From positions 1 to 9,804 of the forward strand of contig JAQBNY010000311.1 of NCBI GenBank assembly GCA_028288315.1: a DNA stretch of 9,804 bases, read 5' to 3'. The notes below the pieces were generated by a model. The model was not told the origin of the DNA and searched no databases. It saw nothing but the letters and a program-made list of their open reading frames with translations. Positions 1 to 7,762 of this stretch are shown piece by piece (within the stretch, counting starts at the first letter, position 1; every line of letters starts with the position of its first letter). The position numbers and the translations under genes are program-made. The DNA is from Mucilaginibacter sp. (GTDB taxonomy: Bacteria; Bacteroidota; Bacteroidia; Sphingobacteriales; Sphingobacteriaceae).

Positions 1-806
1 AACTTATTAAATAAGCCCTGGCCCTGATAATACCCATCAGTACCAACACCGGCATCAATTTTGCCAAAATAGCCGTTCTTTTTATCCTCTTTTAGTTTGA
101 TGTTAATAGTTTTGGTCTTTTGTCCATCATCAATACCGGTAAAAGCAGCCTGGTCGCTTTTTTTATCGTAAAGCTGTACCTTATCTACCATATCACCACG
201 AATATTTTTAGTAACAAGTGTAGGGTCATCACCAAAAAACTCTTCGCCATCAACCAGTACTTTGCTTACTGTTTGGCCCTGAGCGGTAATCTTACCATCC
301 TTATCTACCTGTATACCGGGTAGTTGTTTTAGCAAGTCCTCTACCTTTGAGTTAGGTTGTATAGTAAATGCCTTGGCGTTATACTCAGTGGTATCGCCTT
401 TTATTTTAATAGCTGCCACACGGCCGGTAACTAAAACGGTATTTAACAGCCTTGCTTTTAATTGCAGATCTATATTACCAAAGCTACGTTGTGCTTTAAC
501 CGAATCTAAAGTAAAGTTCTCCACATAGTCGGCATAAGCGGGGTAGGTAACCAGCAGGATAAATTTACCAGTACCCATATTGTTTACAGTAAAACTACCA
601 TTAGTTGTTGCGCGGGTAAATTTAATTAATGTTGAATCTTTTGCTCTTAATACGCTGATAGAAGCATTTGACAGCTTAGCATTTGAGGCACTATCAATGA
701 TAATACCTTTAACTAAATTAGGTGCTTTGACTGTGGTAGATGTTTGAGCAAATGTTGTAAAAGATAACAGGCATAAATAAGCCAATAAAGTAATAGTTAA
801 TTTCAT
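1..806 (-). CDS. Outer-membrane beta-barrel (TonB-receptor-like) protein, N-terminal part
   Basis: This is the N-terminal 268 residues of an outer-membrane protein; the frame is still open at base 1, so the rest lies outside the window. Residues 1-20 form a type I signal peptide (MKLTITLLAY..., ending TTFA|Q). Residues about 31-116 look like a carboxypeptidase-regulatory-like beta-sandwich (LVKGIIIDSASN..., SFTVNNMGTGKF). About 122-240 resemble a TonB-receptor plug: LVTGRVAAIKIKGDTTEYNA, VEDLLKQLPGIQVDKDGKI, KVLVDGEEFFGDD. The start of a barrel follows (KKNGYFGKIDAGVGTDG). This arrangement is typical of Bacteroidota 'outer membrane beta-barrel' proteins, which usually run to about 900 residues. 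In that family the partner TonB and the substrate vary, and nothing here identifies a ligand. The ATG at 806 is the only start that gives a complete signal peptide; no Shine-Dalgarno sequence precedes it. It lies 105 bp downstream of the subtilase stop in the same direction, so co-transcription is possible. Confidence 0.88.
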   Translation of the reverse strand, partial: MKLTITLLAYLCLLSFTTFAQTSTTVKAPNLVKGIIIDSASNAKLSNASISVLRAKDSTLIKFTRATTNGSFTVNNMGTGKFILLVTYPAYADYVENFTLDSVKAQRSFGNIDLQLKARLLNTVLVTGRVAAIKIKGDTTEYNAKAFTIQPNSKVEDLLKQLPGIQVDKDGKITAQGQTVSKVLVDGEEFFGDDPTLVTKNIRGDMVDKVQLYDKKSDQAAFTGIDDGQKTKTINIKLKEDKKNGYFGKIDAGVGTDGYYQGQGLFNK

Positions 807-846
807 ATAAGGATTTAAGGTATGGCAATTTATAACTAAATTCTTA

Positions 847-864
847 GTAATCAAAAATGATTAC
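847..864. repeat. Short inverted repeat upstream of the beta-barrel gene
   Basis: The sequence gtaatca-aaaa-tgattac is a perfect 7-bp inverted repeat with a 4-base A loop, about 40 bases upstream of the beta-barrel protein start. It lies in the 105-bp spacer between the subtilase stop and that start. It could be an operator for a dimeric regulator, or a small hairpin in the 5' leader. The stem is AT-rich and not followed by a T-run, so it is a poor terminator. No known operator is recognised. Confidence 0.3.
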
Positions 865-911
865 GTTAATTTATGTTAAAATATTATATGAGACTCTTAA
901 AAGGTATTGGT

Positions 912-3716
912 TTATAGCGCCTTTATAATTTTTGTAGTGAAAATTATTTTCCCGTTAAGTGTTATAGCGCACACATAAGCGCCCGGAATTAGATTTATAG
1001 GAATATTATTTTGCAACCCATTAAATGTTTGCCTTAAACTTAATTTTCCAGCAGAGTTATAAAATACTATCTCAAAATCTTTTTGCTCTCCGGTTAGTAT
1101 AGTTAATTGTGTAGTAACCGGGTTAGGAAACAAGGTAAATTGATTGCTTTGTAAAAGTGTGGCGCTCGCCAGGTTGGAATATATTATTTTATTATCTGCC
1201 GTAGTAAGTTTTGCTCTATAATAATTGATGCCTTTTTTAGGATCAGCATCTGTAAAGCTGTAAGCCAGCATATTTGTGTTAATGTTGGTGCTTCCTAACA
1301 CGGTATACAAATTGGTGCCGGTTAGTTTTTCCCAGATGATGGATTTGAGATTTAATACACTGCCTAAAGTGATGTTAAGTGCTATGCTTTTATTGTCGGC
1401 AATGTTAGCCAGTAGCGTTTTTACATAACAGCCAACGCCCTGGCTGGTAGCATCAATAGTGAAACTTTTTATCCCTTCAAAACCATTACCCTGTGCACTT
1501 ACCGCAAAATATTTTGATGATTGCATTTGCGCAGGTATAATAACAGAAGTATCTGCCGATGTAGTAAGCTGTTGTAGCACATTATCCTTTATTATATAAA
1601 TGGTATACCGCACAGCCCCCGGTTGCGGGTTCCAGTGTAATAAAGTGCCATCGGTACAATTATAACCCACGTTTAAACTCAGCGGCTTTGAAATAACAAA
1701 CTCCTTGCTGATATGGTCTATACCGTTAATGGTCATTTTAAGCATGGCAGGCATGAAAACGTCAGGAGCCGTCCACTTATAAAAATTATCCTTCAGATTC
1801 ACATCAGCTATTTTTGCCCAGGTGATACCGCGGTCATAACTGATGCTTAAATTGCCTGTTGTAGTGTTGTAAGTATTTTGCCAGCGCAGGTAATTATCTT
1901 CAGCAGCAAAAATTTTATTATTCCCTGATGGCGATGTCCATTCAAACTGGTTAGCAAGGCGGACTTGGTAAGCTACATAAAAAGACTGTGAGGCCGTTGT
2001 TACTTTATTGCCCGATATATGGATGGTATAAGTACCTGTCGGTGGATCTTGCAATGTTACCTGCTCGGTATTATTTAACGAGTCGCGCGCCCTAATAGCG
2101 GGTTTTAATAAGGAATCTGGGTTAGGGAAGGTACTTAATGTCCAAGGTAGCAATGTACTGACTGAGGGCGTGGTTAAGTACAAATCCAAATCATTAATAA
2201 GGGCTGTGGGTGCGTTAAGCACGGCAGGCACATCTGCCCATGCTAAAGACACTTTTAGTTCCCGGCAATTTTGCGGAACAGTAACCTGGTAAATGGTTTG
2301 TTGTTTATTAGCAATAGAACCGGTTTTAAAACGGTTATCATTAATTGTTCTTAAAGCCTCAAGGGCATTCAGCTTGCCGTAACCTGTTTTATGGTCAACA
2401 GCGGGTATGCCAATATCATCTGCTGAATTTATCAGAACACTTTTTATTAATGCTGCTGATGGTAACTTGTTATATTGTTTTTTATAGGCTTGTTGCAATA
2501 ATGCTACTGCGCCTGTTGTAAGCGCTGCTGCGCCCGATGTTCCGTCTTCTCCATCAGCAATTATCTCTGGTTTTATACGACCATCATAAGCCGGTCCTGC
2601 CGAGCTAAGTGCCTCTGGTATATTGGTGCGACCTGTGCCGCCAACAACCAGTACATTTTTAGCCTGCTTAAACGTGCCCGACAGGTTGGCGCTGTTTGCT
2701 ATACCACTGTATAAACCTGTTGCGGGGGTTGTAGTACCAATATTGCCGGATGAAAACACGTGTATTAATGAATCTGTTTCATATACCTGCTTATCATACT
2801 CTTCGGCTTCAATGCCATAAAAGTTCTCTATCCCGGTTCCGTATGAATGATTTTGGACGCTTATGTGGTAGGTTTTAAAAGCGGTAACAGTATCAGGCAG
2901 CAGCCTTGCAAAATTTGATGAGGTAAATTTAACCGCCGGGGCCGATCCTAATCCTCTGATGAATGAATTGCCATTGCCGCCAATAAGGGTGGTCATAATA
3001 GTAGCGTGCCCTGATATTTTATCAGAAGGAGATACAGAAGTAAAAGATCGGCCAAGCAGGTCAAGATCGGCCTCATCATACTTATCTTCTTTTAAACTTA
3101 CGTTTATACCTGCTCCGTTAATGCCGGGATAGTTATCAGCAATGGCCGATATATTATTTGAGCCGAGGTCAATATCGTTAATAACCAGTTCTTCATGTGC
3201 CTGGCGTACTGTACTTGCAAAAACAATATCCGGATGCGCTAATAAAGCAGACAGTTGTTTTAAAGTAACTTTTACCGTAAATATATTGCCTGATGTACCT
3301 GTAATGGTACCGTTATTTTTTATCAGGTTAAGCAGAGCAGGGCTTTGCTTTTTAACCACTAAGTTAATAAGCTTTGTAGCATTAGGATGTTTCTGGCTCA
3401 GTTGTACCAGCCCATCATCAGCCTTCCATAAACTATTTGAAGAAGCAACACTGAGGATGTCTTTTCCTGCAATAACACTATCATGCGATGCAATGATGTA
3501 GTAATTATACGATACCCTTTTTAAAAGGCGTAAATTTTTTTGGTTAGGAGGATTGTTAAATTTTACCAGGTAGTAATGTAAAGTATCCTGTTTATTAAGC
3601 GGGGAAGAAATATTGGAGTACGTTTTAGCAATTAATTTATCATCATTACTTTTTTGCGCCCATGAATGGTGAAAACATGATATAAGCAGCGCAAAACAGG
3701 TGAGATGTTTTATCAT
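912..3716 (-). CDS. Secreted subtilisin-like (S8) serine protease with T9SS sorting domain
   Basis: A large exported serine protease. Numbering here is from a possible GTG start at 3731 (939 residues). I prefer the ATG at 3716 (934 residues; subtract 5), because it gives a compact signal peptide (MIKHLTCFALL..., ending SWA|Q) and the GTG abuts a hairpin. A pro-region (about 30-180) is followed by a subtilase domain (about 200-465). This has catalytic His242 in GHATIMTTLIGG, oxyanion Asn330 in VFSSGN and nucleophile Ser399 in DGTSGAAA. The Asp box is unusual: VSLKEDKYD puts Glu215 where Asp is expected, with Asp216 next. Residues about 470-590 match the kp43-type beta-barrel (LKVSLAWAD, LINDLDLYLT, PPTGTYTIHI). 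Ig/Fn3-like modules follow (about 597-765), then a C-terminal T9SS type A sorting domain (FTLFPNPVTTQL, about 865-939). It is predicted to be secreted through T9SS to the surface or medium and to degrade protein. It lies downstream of the M57 metalloprotease gene. Confidence 0.9.
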   Translation of the reverse strand: MIKHLTCFALLISCFHHSWAQKSNDDKLIAKTYSNISSPLNKQDTLHYYLVKFNNPPNQKNLRLLKRVSYNYYIIASHDSVIAGKDILSVASSNSLWKADDGLVQLSQKHPNATKLINLVVKKQSPALLNLIKNNGTITGTSGNIFTVKVTLKQLSALLAHPDIVFASTVRQAHEELVINDIDLGSNNISAIADNYPGINGAGINVSLKEDKYDEADLDLLGRSFTSVSPSDKISGHATIMTTLIGGNGNSFIRGLGSAPAVKFTSSNFARLLPDTVTAFKTYHISVQNHSYGTGIENFYGIEAEEYDKQVYETDSLIHVFSSGNIGTTTPATGLYSGIANSANLSGTFKQAKNVLVVGGTGRTNIPEALSSAGPAYDGRIKPEIIADGEDGTSGAAALTTGAVALLQQAYKKQYNKLPSAALIKSVLINSADDIGIPAVDHKTGYGKLNALEALRTINDNRFKTGSIANKQQTIYQVTVPQNCRELKVSLAWADVPAVLNAPTALINDLDLYLTTPSVSTLLPWTLSTFPNPDSLLKPAIRARDSLNNTEQVTLQDPPTGTYTIHISGNKVTTASQSFYVAYQVRLANQFEWTSPSGNNKIFAAEDNYLRWQNTYNTTTGNLSISYDRGITWAKIADVNLKDNFYKWTAPDVFMPAMLKMTINGIDHISKEFVISKPLSLNVGYNCTDGTLLHWNPQPGAVRYTIYIIKDNVLQQLTTSADTSVIIPAQMQSSKYFAVSAQGNGFEGIKSFTIDATSQGVGCYVKTLLANIADNKSIALNITLGSVLNLKSIIWEKLTGTNLYTVLGSTNINTNMLAYSFTDADPKKGINYYRAKLTTADNKIIYSNLASATLLQSNQFTLFPNPVTTQLTILTGEQKDFEIVFYNSAGKLSLRQTFNGLQNNIPINLIPGAYVCAITLNGKIIFTTKIIKAL

Positions 3717-3732
3717 AGATATAATCAGCACA

Positions 3733-3767
3733 ACAATAAAGGGGAGTACAATGCTCCCCTTTATTGT
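3733..3767 (-). terminator. 14-bp perfect hairpin between the M57 and subtilase genes
   Basis: The arms acaataaaggggag (3733-3746) and ctcccctttattgt (3754-3767) pair perfectly over 14 bp around a 7-base loop. The hairpin lies 38 bases after the M57 lipoprotein stop and only 16 bases before the preferred subtilase ATG. A GC-containing core flanked by A/T pairs looks like an intrinsic terminator for the M57 gene, but no T-run follows on the minus strand. It may therefore be a partial terminator, a processing site, or a leader structure that sets subtilase expression. Confidence 0.55.
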
Positions 3768-3805
3768 AAAATTAATTACTTATATACTTAAAAGCAATGC
3801 TGTTT

Positions 3806-4639
3806 TTAGTATAAATAGTTAAGCGCAATTTTATCATTTGCATTAAAGGTGCGGTCGCCGCCGTTTGAGCAGGCCAGCATCCAGGAAGCAGCATCAGCGC
3901 CTGATGGTGTACCTGGGATGTGTACAGCGCCCACGTTTGAGGCACCTTCGTTTGATGCAGCTCCGCCACAGCTGTAAGCACGGTTAAAGTAATCGGTATG
4001 GCGGAAACCAATGCAATGGCCTATTTCATGCTGTAAAACCGATGTTAAGTAGTAAACATTTGGATTGGTGCCATAGGCGGCAGCATTGGTGTTCATTTTT
4101 ATTTGGCTGTATGGGTTGCCCGCAGAAGTTGGGAAGCCCGAAGAACCTAAAGTAATGTAACCACCGCTTGGGCCCTGGTTAAATCCTACTACCTGTATTT
4201 GCCCGCCACTGCTCACAAACTGAAACTTAAGGGTTAAGTTAAGCGCATTGTAACGTGCAATTGCATTTTGGGTAGCGGTACCATACACTGCTGGCAGGTT
4301 TGATATTGATACGGTAACTGTACGTGGCAGATTCTTAACCAGGTTAGTGGTTCGGTACTGCTCTGTTTCAGCGATACGAACATTCGGGCTTGTACTTGCT
4401 GTGGTCAGGTTCTCGTCGGTTAACAAAATGTCGCCTTCAACCAGGTAACCGCCGTCAACTTTTCGTGCTTCTGTTGTACTAAAACCAAGGTCTGAAATAC
4501 TTTTAAGCGTACTTGCTGATATTTCACTTGTCGTTTGTAGTTTTACATCAGCTGTTTGGTTGCTTTTAGTACATGCAAATAATACCGAAGCCAATAACAC
4601 GGCGGCAAAGCCGGTTTTAAATAGTAACTTTTTTTTCAT
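3806..4639 (-). CDS. M57-family zinc metalloprotease lipoprotein (HEIGH type)
   Basis: A 277-residue predicted lipoprotein metalloprotease. The N-terminus (MKKKLLFKTG...) has a basic n-region and a hydrophobic core ending in the lipobox LFAC, with Cys23 as the lipidated residue. No acidic surface-export signal follows the Cys (CTKSNQ), so a periplasm-facing location is possible. The catalytic domain (about 105-277) contains the extended zincin motif HEIGHCIGFRHTD. His204, His208 and His214 are the likely zinc ligands and Glu205 the general base. A SWML segment (Met254) is the likely Met-turn. The CGG...NEGASNVGAVHIPGTP and FNANDKIALNYLY segments are typical of Bacteroidota M57 ('dual-action HEIGH') proteins, whose substrates are poorly defined. 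All key residues are present, so it is probably active. The ATG at 4639 is required for the full signal peptide. The subtilase gene lies downstream, beyond a hairpin. Confidence 0.88.
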   Translation of the reverse strand: MKKKLLFKTGFAAVLLASVLFACTKSNQTADVKLQTTSEISASTLKSISDLGFSTTEARKVDGGYLVEGDILLTDENLTTASTSPNVRIAETEQYRTTNLVKNLPRTVTVSISNLPAVYGTATQNAIARYNALNLTLKFQFVSSGGQIQVVGFNQGPSGGYITLGSSGFPTSAGNPYSQIKMNTNAAAYGTNPNVYYLTSVLQHEIGHCIGFRHTDYFNRAYSCGGAASNEGASNVGAVHIPGTPSGADAASWMLACSNGGDRTFNANDKIALNYLY

Positions 4640-4841
4640 GAGAATGTGAATGATAGTTAATTTAATTTGTTAATTGACAATATCAGCTGGCCAGCCTTAT
4701 ATTATATACGAATATGCAATAATAAAGTTTAATATTTAACGAATAATTAAAATTTACTTATATTAAAACTAATAGCGGTCAAAAATTAAATAATACGAAA
4801 TATTGTTTTAGAAAAATATGAATTACATAATAGTAATAAAT

Positions 4842-4876
4842 AAAAAAAGCGGTTTAACCGTTAGTTAAACCGCTTT
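4842..4876 (-). terminator. Intrinsic terminator of the DUF4286-rfbC unit
   Basis: Arms aaagcggtttaac (4846-4858) and gttaaaccgcttt (4864-4876) pair perfectly over 13 bp around a 5-base loop. On the minus strand a run of seven T's (4842-4848) closes and follows the stem. It begins 20 bases past the rfbC stop. This is a textbook rho-independent terminator and insulates rfbC from the M57 gene downstream. Confidence 0.88.
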
Positions 4877-4896
4877 AAATTTTATTAAGGAATCTT

Positions 4897-5451
4897 TTAA
4901 TAGGCGAACGGACTTTTAAAAGATTTAAAATCCGGAAGTTCCTGATCTTTGGCAGATAGTAGCGCGTCTCTTTCATCAATGCCCCAGCCAATGGCCAATG
5001 CCGGGTCATTCCATAAAACGCCGGTTTCTGATGCTTTATCGTAATAGTTGGTAACCTTGTAAGTGAAAATAGTGTTATCCTCTAAGGTTACAAAACCATG
5101 CAGGCAGCCCGGCGGAACCCATAATTGTAAATTATTAGCGCCGGTTAGCTCAATAGCAACGTGCCTGCCATAAGTTGGCGAACCAATACGGGCATCAACG
5201 GCTACATCCATAACACTACCTTGCAGCACACGTACCAACTTGCCTTGTGCAAACGGATGAGCTTGTGCATGTAAACCCCTTACAGTACCTTTTTGTGATA
5301 ACGATTGATTGTCCTGTACAAAGTCAGCATCAATACCAACTTCAAGTAGTTTTGCTTTACTATAGCTTTCGTAAAAGTATCCCCTGTCATCAGTAAATAC
5401 CTTGGGTTCAATAATCATTACACCAGGTATAAGCGTTTGGGTTACTTTCAT
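4897..5451 (-). CDS. rfbC: dTDP-4-dehydrorhamnose 3,5-epimerase
   Basis: This enzyme (RfbC/RmlC) epimerises C3 and C5 of dTDP-4-dehydro-6-deoxyglucose, the third step of dTDP-L-rhamnose synthesis for surface polysaccharides. It is a cytoplasmic cupin, usually dimeric. The length, 184 residues, is normal. Visible signatures are VFTDDRGYFYESY (18-30), the catalytic-histidine motif TVRGLH (His61), the QGKLVRVLQGSVMDVAVDAR strand pair (69-88) and VPPGCLHGF (112-120). TYKVTNYY (130-137) contains the active-site Tyr131. LSAKDQ contains Asp169, the likely partner of His61. Nothing essential is missing. The gene overlaps the DUF4286 stop by one base (TAATG), which suggests translational coupling. The other rhamnose genes (rfbA, rfbB, rfbD) are not beside it. 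An alternative is a related dTDP-sugar 3- or 3,5-epimerase for another deoxysugar. Confidence 0.93.
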   Translation of the reverse strand: MKVTQTLIPGVMIIEPKVFTDDRGYFYESYSKAKLLEVGIDADFVQDNQSLSQKGTVRGLHAQAHPFAQGKLVRVLQGSVMDVAVDARIGSPTYGRHVAIELTGANNLQLWVPPGCLHGFVTLEDNTIFTYKVTNYYDKASETGVLWNDPALAIGWGIDERDALLSAKDQELPDFKSFKSPFAY

Positions 5452-5753
5452 TAGTCTACAGTTTTCATTAAAGTGTTAAACATTACAAAGCGCTCTGCAA
5501 AACGTTCCTGATGCAGGTTTTGGAAACGGAACAAATGCTGGTTAAAATAGTTGTTGAAACTTTCCTGATTATCAGCATTATACTGTACACAGTAGGTAAC
5601 ACCCTCATTTGGCGAATCAATTATATTAAGTATCCGGTATGAGCTAAAGCAGCCGGTTGCCATAATAGCCGGGATATGAACGGTCTTCATCCACTCCAGC
5701 CATTCCTGTTCAATGGAATCGTCTAATATCACGGTATCGTTGTATACAATCAT
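5451..5753 (-). CDS. DUF4286 family protein
   Basis: A small 100-residue protein of the DUF4286 family, which is widespread in Bacteroidota and has no established function. Recognisable features are the opening MIVYNDTVILDDSIEQEWLE, then WMKTVHIPAIMATGCFSSYR (21-40), GVTYCVQY (51-58) and the end RFAERFVMFNTLMKTV. The alternating strand and helix pattern suggests a dimeric ferredoxin-like (alpha/beta-barrel) fold, but that is inference. There is no signal peptide, so it should be cytoplasmic. It is first in a two-gene unit: its TAA stop overlaps the rfbC ATG by one base. A TACTTTTG box lies 5-12 bases before its ATG, so the transcript is predicted to be nearly leaderless, and no Shine-Dalgarno sequence is present. 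Confidence 0.88.
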   Translation of the reverse strand: MIVYNDTVILDDSIEQEWLEWMKTVHIPAIMATGCFSSYRILNIIDSPNEGVTYCVQYNADNQESFNNYFNQHLFRFQNLHQERFAERFVMFNTLMKTVD

Positions 5754-5757
5754 GGCG

Positions 5758-5786
5758 CAAAAGTAGTAAAATAGACCATTACCAAA
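5758..5786 (-). promoter_or_regulatory. Bacteroidota-type promoter for DUF4286-rfbC
   Basis: On the minus strand TACTTTTG (5758-5765) matches the Bacteroidota -7 box TAnnTTTG exactly. A TTTG (5783-5786) lies 17 bases upstream and could serve as the -33 element, slightly closer than the usual spacing. The box ends four bases before the DUF4286 ATG, so transcription would start at or within a few bases of the start codon. Confidence 0.5.
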
Positions 5787-5828
5787 GCTATTTTAACACC
5801 AATAAACTAATGCCGGTGAACTAATAAA

Positions 5829-7637
5829 TCAGGAAGTCTCATTCTTATCACCCCTTAATAACCTGAAACGTTTGCGGGCGGTATTGAGCCACAAGCTGCT
5901 TGGGTAATCGGTAATAATTTTTTGGAAATAGGTTTTAGCAATATTGCTGTCGTTTAGTTTGGTTTCGTAAATATCGCCCAGCATGTAAACAGCGTCATCC
6001 GCCCAAAGGTTATAGGCATGGTCTGCAACTATTTGCTTTAAAAGGGTAACCGCGTTGGTATAATCTTTTTGCTGGATATAGATTCTTGCCTTAGCCATTA
6101 AAATATCTGCCACTAAGGGATTGCCGGGGAACTTCTTATCAATACTATCCAGAGTAAGCATGGCTTTATCTGTTTGGCCTGCAAATATCAGCAAATCAGC
6201 ACGGGCATATACTTTTAACGCGCTCGCGCTGCTATCAACAGCCAGGTTATCAGATATTAATAACGATAGGTTTAGCGCATCATTAGCTATAAGCTGTGTA
6301 GTGGCGGCTTTAAGAATATCAAGCTGCCTGCGTGCCCAGTTAAAATCGCCGGTATAATAGGCCAGTTTGGCATTCCGCAAAAGGGCATCCTGACCAACAG
6401 GGGTATTGGGGTTGCTTTTTTCTACCTGGCTATATAATAAGGTGGCATCCCAGGGCTGGTTGTTCAGCAGGCTAATATCTGCCAGATCAAGCTTGCAGGA
6501 GGCTAACAGGTTTGGCCTTACATTAGGAATAACAACGGCGCTTTCAAGCAGGGCCTGGGCATCTTTTAATTTGTGCAGTTTAAAGGCCTGCAGGTTAGCC
6601 AGTTTCTGCATGGCAAAAACAGTGCTTGCGTTACGGCCAAATTCATCAATTAAAGTTGTGTAATTGCTTTCAAGTACCTGCAAATCGGCGGATGTGTATT
6701 TACCTGCTGTTACTTTAGCATTTTGGGTATTTATCAACTCAATTTTTGCCGATATATAATATGGGTTTTCTTTTCCTTTGCTGGTTATGTATTCGTATCC
6801 GCGTATGGCAGCATCATAAGCATCGTTTGATACAAGGGTGCGGCACAGTTCAAATATATTGGCTCCATCATCATTTTGCCTGCGGCTTAATGCCAATGCC
6901 TGGTTAAGGGCCTGGTCAAATTCCTTTTGCTGCAAAAATTGCCAGGTAAGCATATCTATAAAAACAATTTGCTGCGGATCTTTCTGTATCCTTTTTAGCA
7001 GGGCTGTTTTAAGCATGTCGTAATCTGCGGTACCATCATAAAGCGTTGACAGCATGTTTTCGGCCTGGTTTAAAAAAACAGGGTTGGCAGGTAAAAAGTT
7101 CAGGTACTCTTCGGTAAGTGCAACTTTATCACGTTTGTAGCGGTAAAGATTTATCAGTTCAAAAGAAAATAAAGCATCGTTATTTAAAATCTTACGGCCC
7201 TGCATAAATATCTTTATAGCATAATCGGCATTGGCATTTTGGTAAAACTGCGATGCAAGCATGCTAATTTCATTTTGGTTAGCAGGCAGGTTCTTTATCA
7301 GGTCGTTGTATAATGCATCGGCTTTGTCGTTATTGCCTTGTTGTGTATATACCGAACCAAGTGCAACCACATACTCATTAACACCGGGATGCTTGTGCAT
7401 CATTTTTTTTGTTATACTTTCTGCCTCATCAAATTTTTTAAGGCTTATAAGGTTGTTGAGGTATTGCTGGTAGTAGGTTTCGTTATCCTGTTTGTACAGC
7501 TTTTGGTAAATATCAAGTGCCTTTTGCTGCTCACCATTTTGTGCATATTGCCTGGCTAATTCCAGTTCGTTATCTTGTGCTAAAGCCGATGTAGCAAATG
7601 CAAAAACTACTAATATTATCGTATACAAACACTTCAT
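5829..7637 (-). CDS. Exported tetratricopeptide-repeat protein
   Basis: A 602-residue exported TPR protein. Residues 1-21 form a type I signal peptide (MKCLYTIILVVFAFATSALA|Q), so it is periplasmic or outer-membrane associated. The mature part is almost entirely helix-pair repeats. Clear units near the N-terminus are ELARQYAQNGEQQKALDIYQ, LISLKKFDEAESITKKMM and ALGSVYTQQGNNDKADALYN. Near the C-terminus are ADLLIFAGQTDKAMLTLDSI, AKARIYIQQKDYTNAVTLLK and MLGDIYETKLNDSNIAKTYF. The last units (KIITDYPSSLWLNTARKRF) resemble the BamD/YbgF class of envelope TPRs. TPRs bind proteins; no catalytic domain is visible, so a scaffold or envelope-assembly role is likely but unproven. The gene reads into a 75-bp gap before DUF4286 with no clear terminator, so read-through into DUF4286-rfbC is possible. 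It is divergent from the S9-family gene. Confidence 0.88.
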   Translation of the reverse strand: MKCLYTIILVVFAFATSALAQDNELELARQYAQNGEQQKALDIYQKLYKQDNETYYQQYLNNLISLKKFDEAESITKKMMHKHPGVNEYVVALGSVYTQQGNNDKADALYNDLIKNLPANQNEISMLASQFYQNANADYAIKIFMQGRKILNNDALFSFELINLYRYKRDKVALTEEYLNFLPANPVFLNQAENMLSTLYDGTADYDMLKTALLKRIQKDPQQIVFIDMLTWQFLQQKEFDQALNQALALSRRQNDDGANIFELCRTLVSNDAYDAAIRGYEYITSKGKENPYYISAKIELINTQNAKVTAGKYTSADLQVLESNYTTLIDEFGRNASTVFAMQKLANLQAFKLHKLKDAQALLESAVVIPNVRPNLLASCKLDLADISLLNNQPWDATLLYSQVEKSNPNTPVGQDALLRNAKLAYYTGDFNWARRQLDILKAATTQLIANDALNLSLLISDNLAVDSSASALKVYARADLLIFAGQTDKAMLTLDSIDKKFPGNPLVADILMAKARIYIQQKDYTNAVTLLKQIVADHAYNLWADDAVYMLGDIYETKLNDSNIAKTYFQKIITDYPSSLWLNTARKRFRLLRGDKNETS

Positions 7638-7762
7638 TTCTTTTTATATATTTAGCAATTAGCCAATTGTTTTATATAACGTATTAACAGGGTAAAATTG
7701 TAGTGACATTTGCACCTTGCTTAATTAAATTAACTAATTTGACCTTGATTATAAATTAAGTT

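Noticed and set aside
120..323. Open frame of 67 codons on the plus strand
   Set aside because: It is antisense to the conserved plug domain of the beta-barrel protein, whose frame is strongly supported. The same reasoning rejects the plus-strand frames inside 2623-3501 and 6121-7559 and the minus-strand frame 8246-8461.
3772..4011. Open frame of 79 codons on the minus strand overlapping the M57 gene
   Set aside because: It lies in another frame inside the well-supported metalloprotease gene and shows no recognisable domain or signal.
4686..4695. GC-rich palindrome gctggccagc in the AT-rich leader of the M57 gene
   Set aside because: A perfect 10-base palindrome, but short enough to arise by chance; no second copy or known operator match was seen, so it is not listed as a site.
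7709..7741. Possible promoter (TTTG ... TAATTTG) upstream of the S9-family gene
   Set aside because: The downstream box is one base short of TAnnTTTG and the 22-base spacing is long, so the match is too weak to list. The 125-bp divergent spacer must still hold promoters for both flanking genes.
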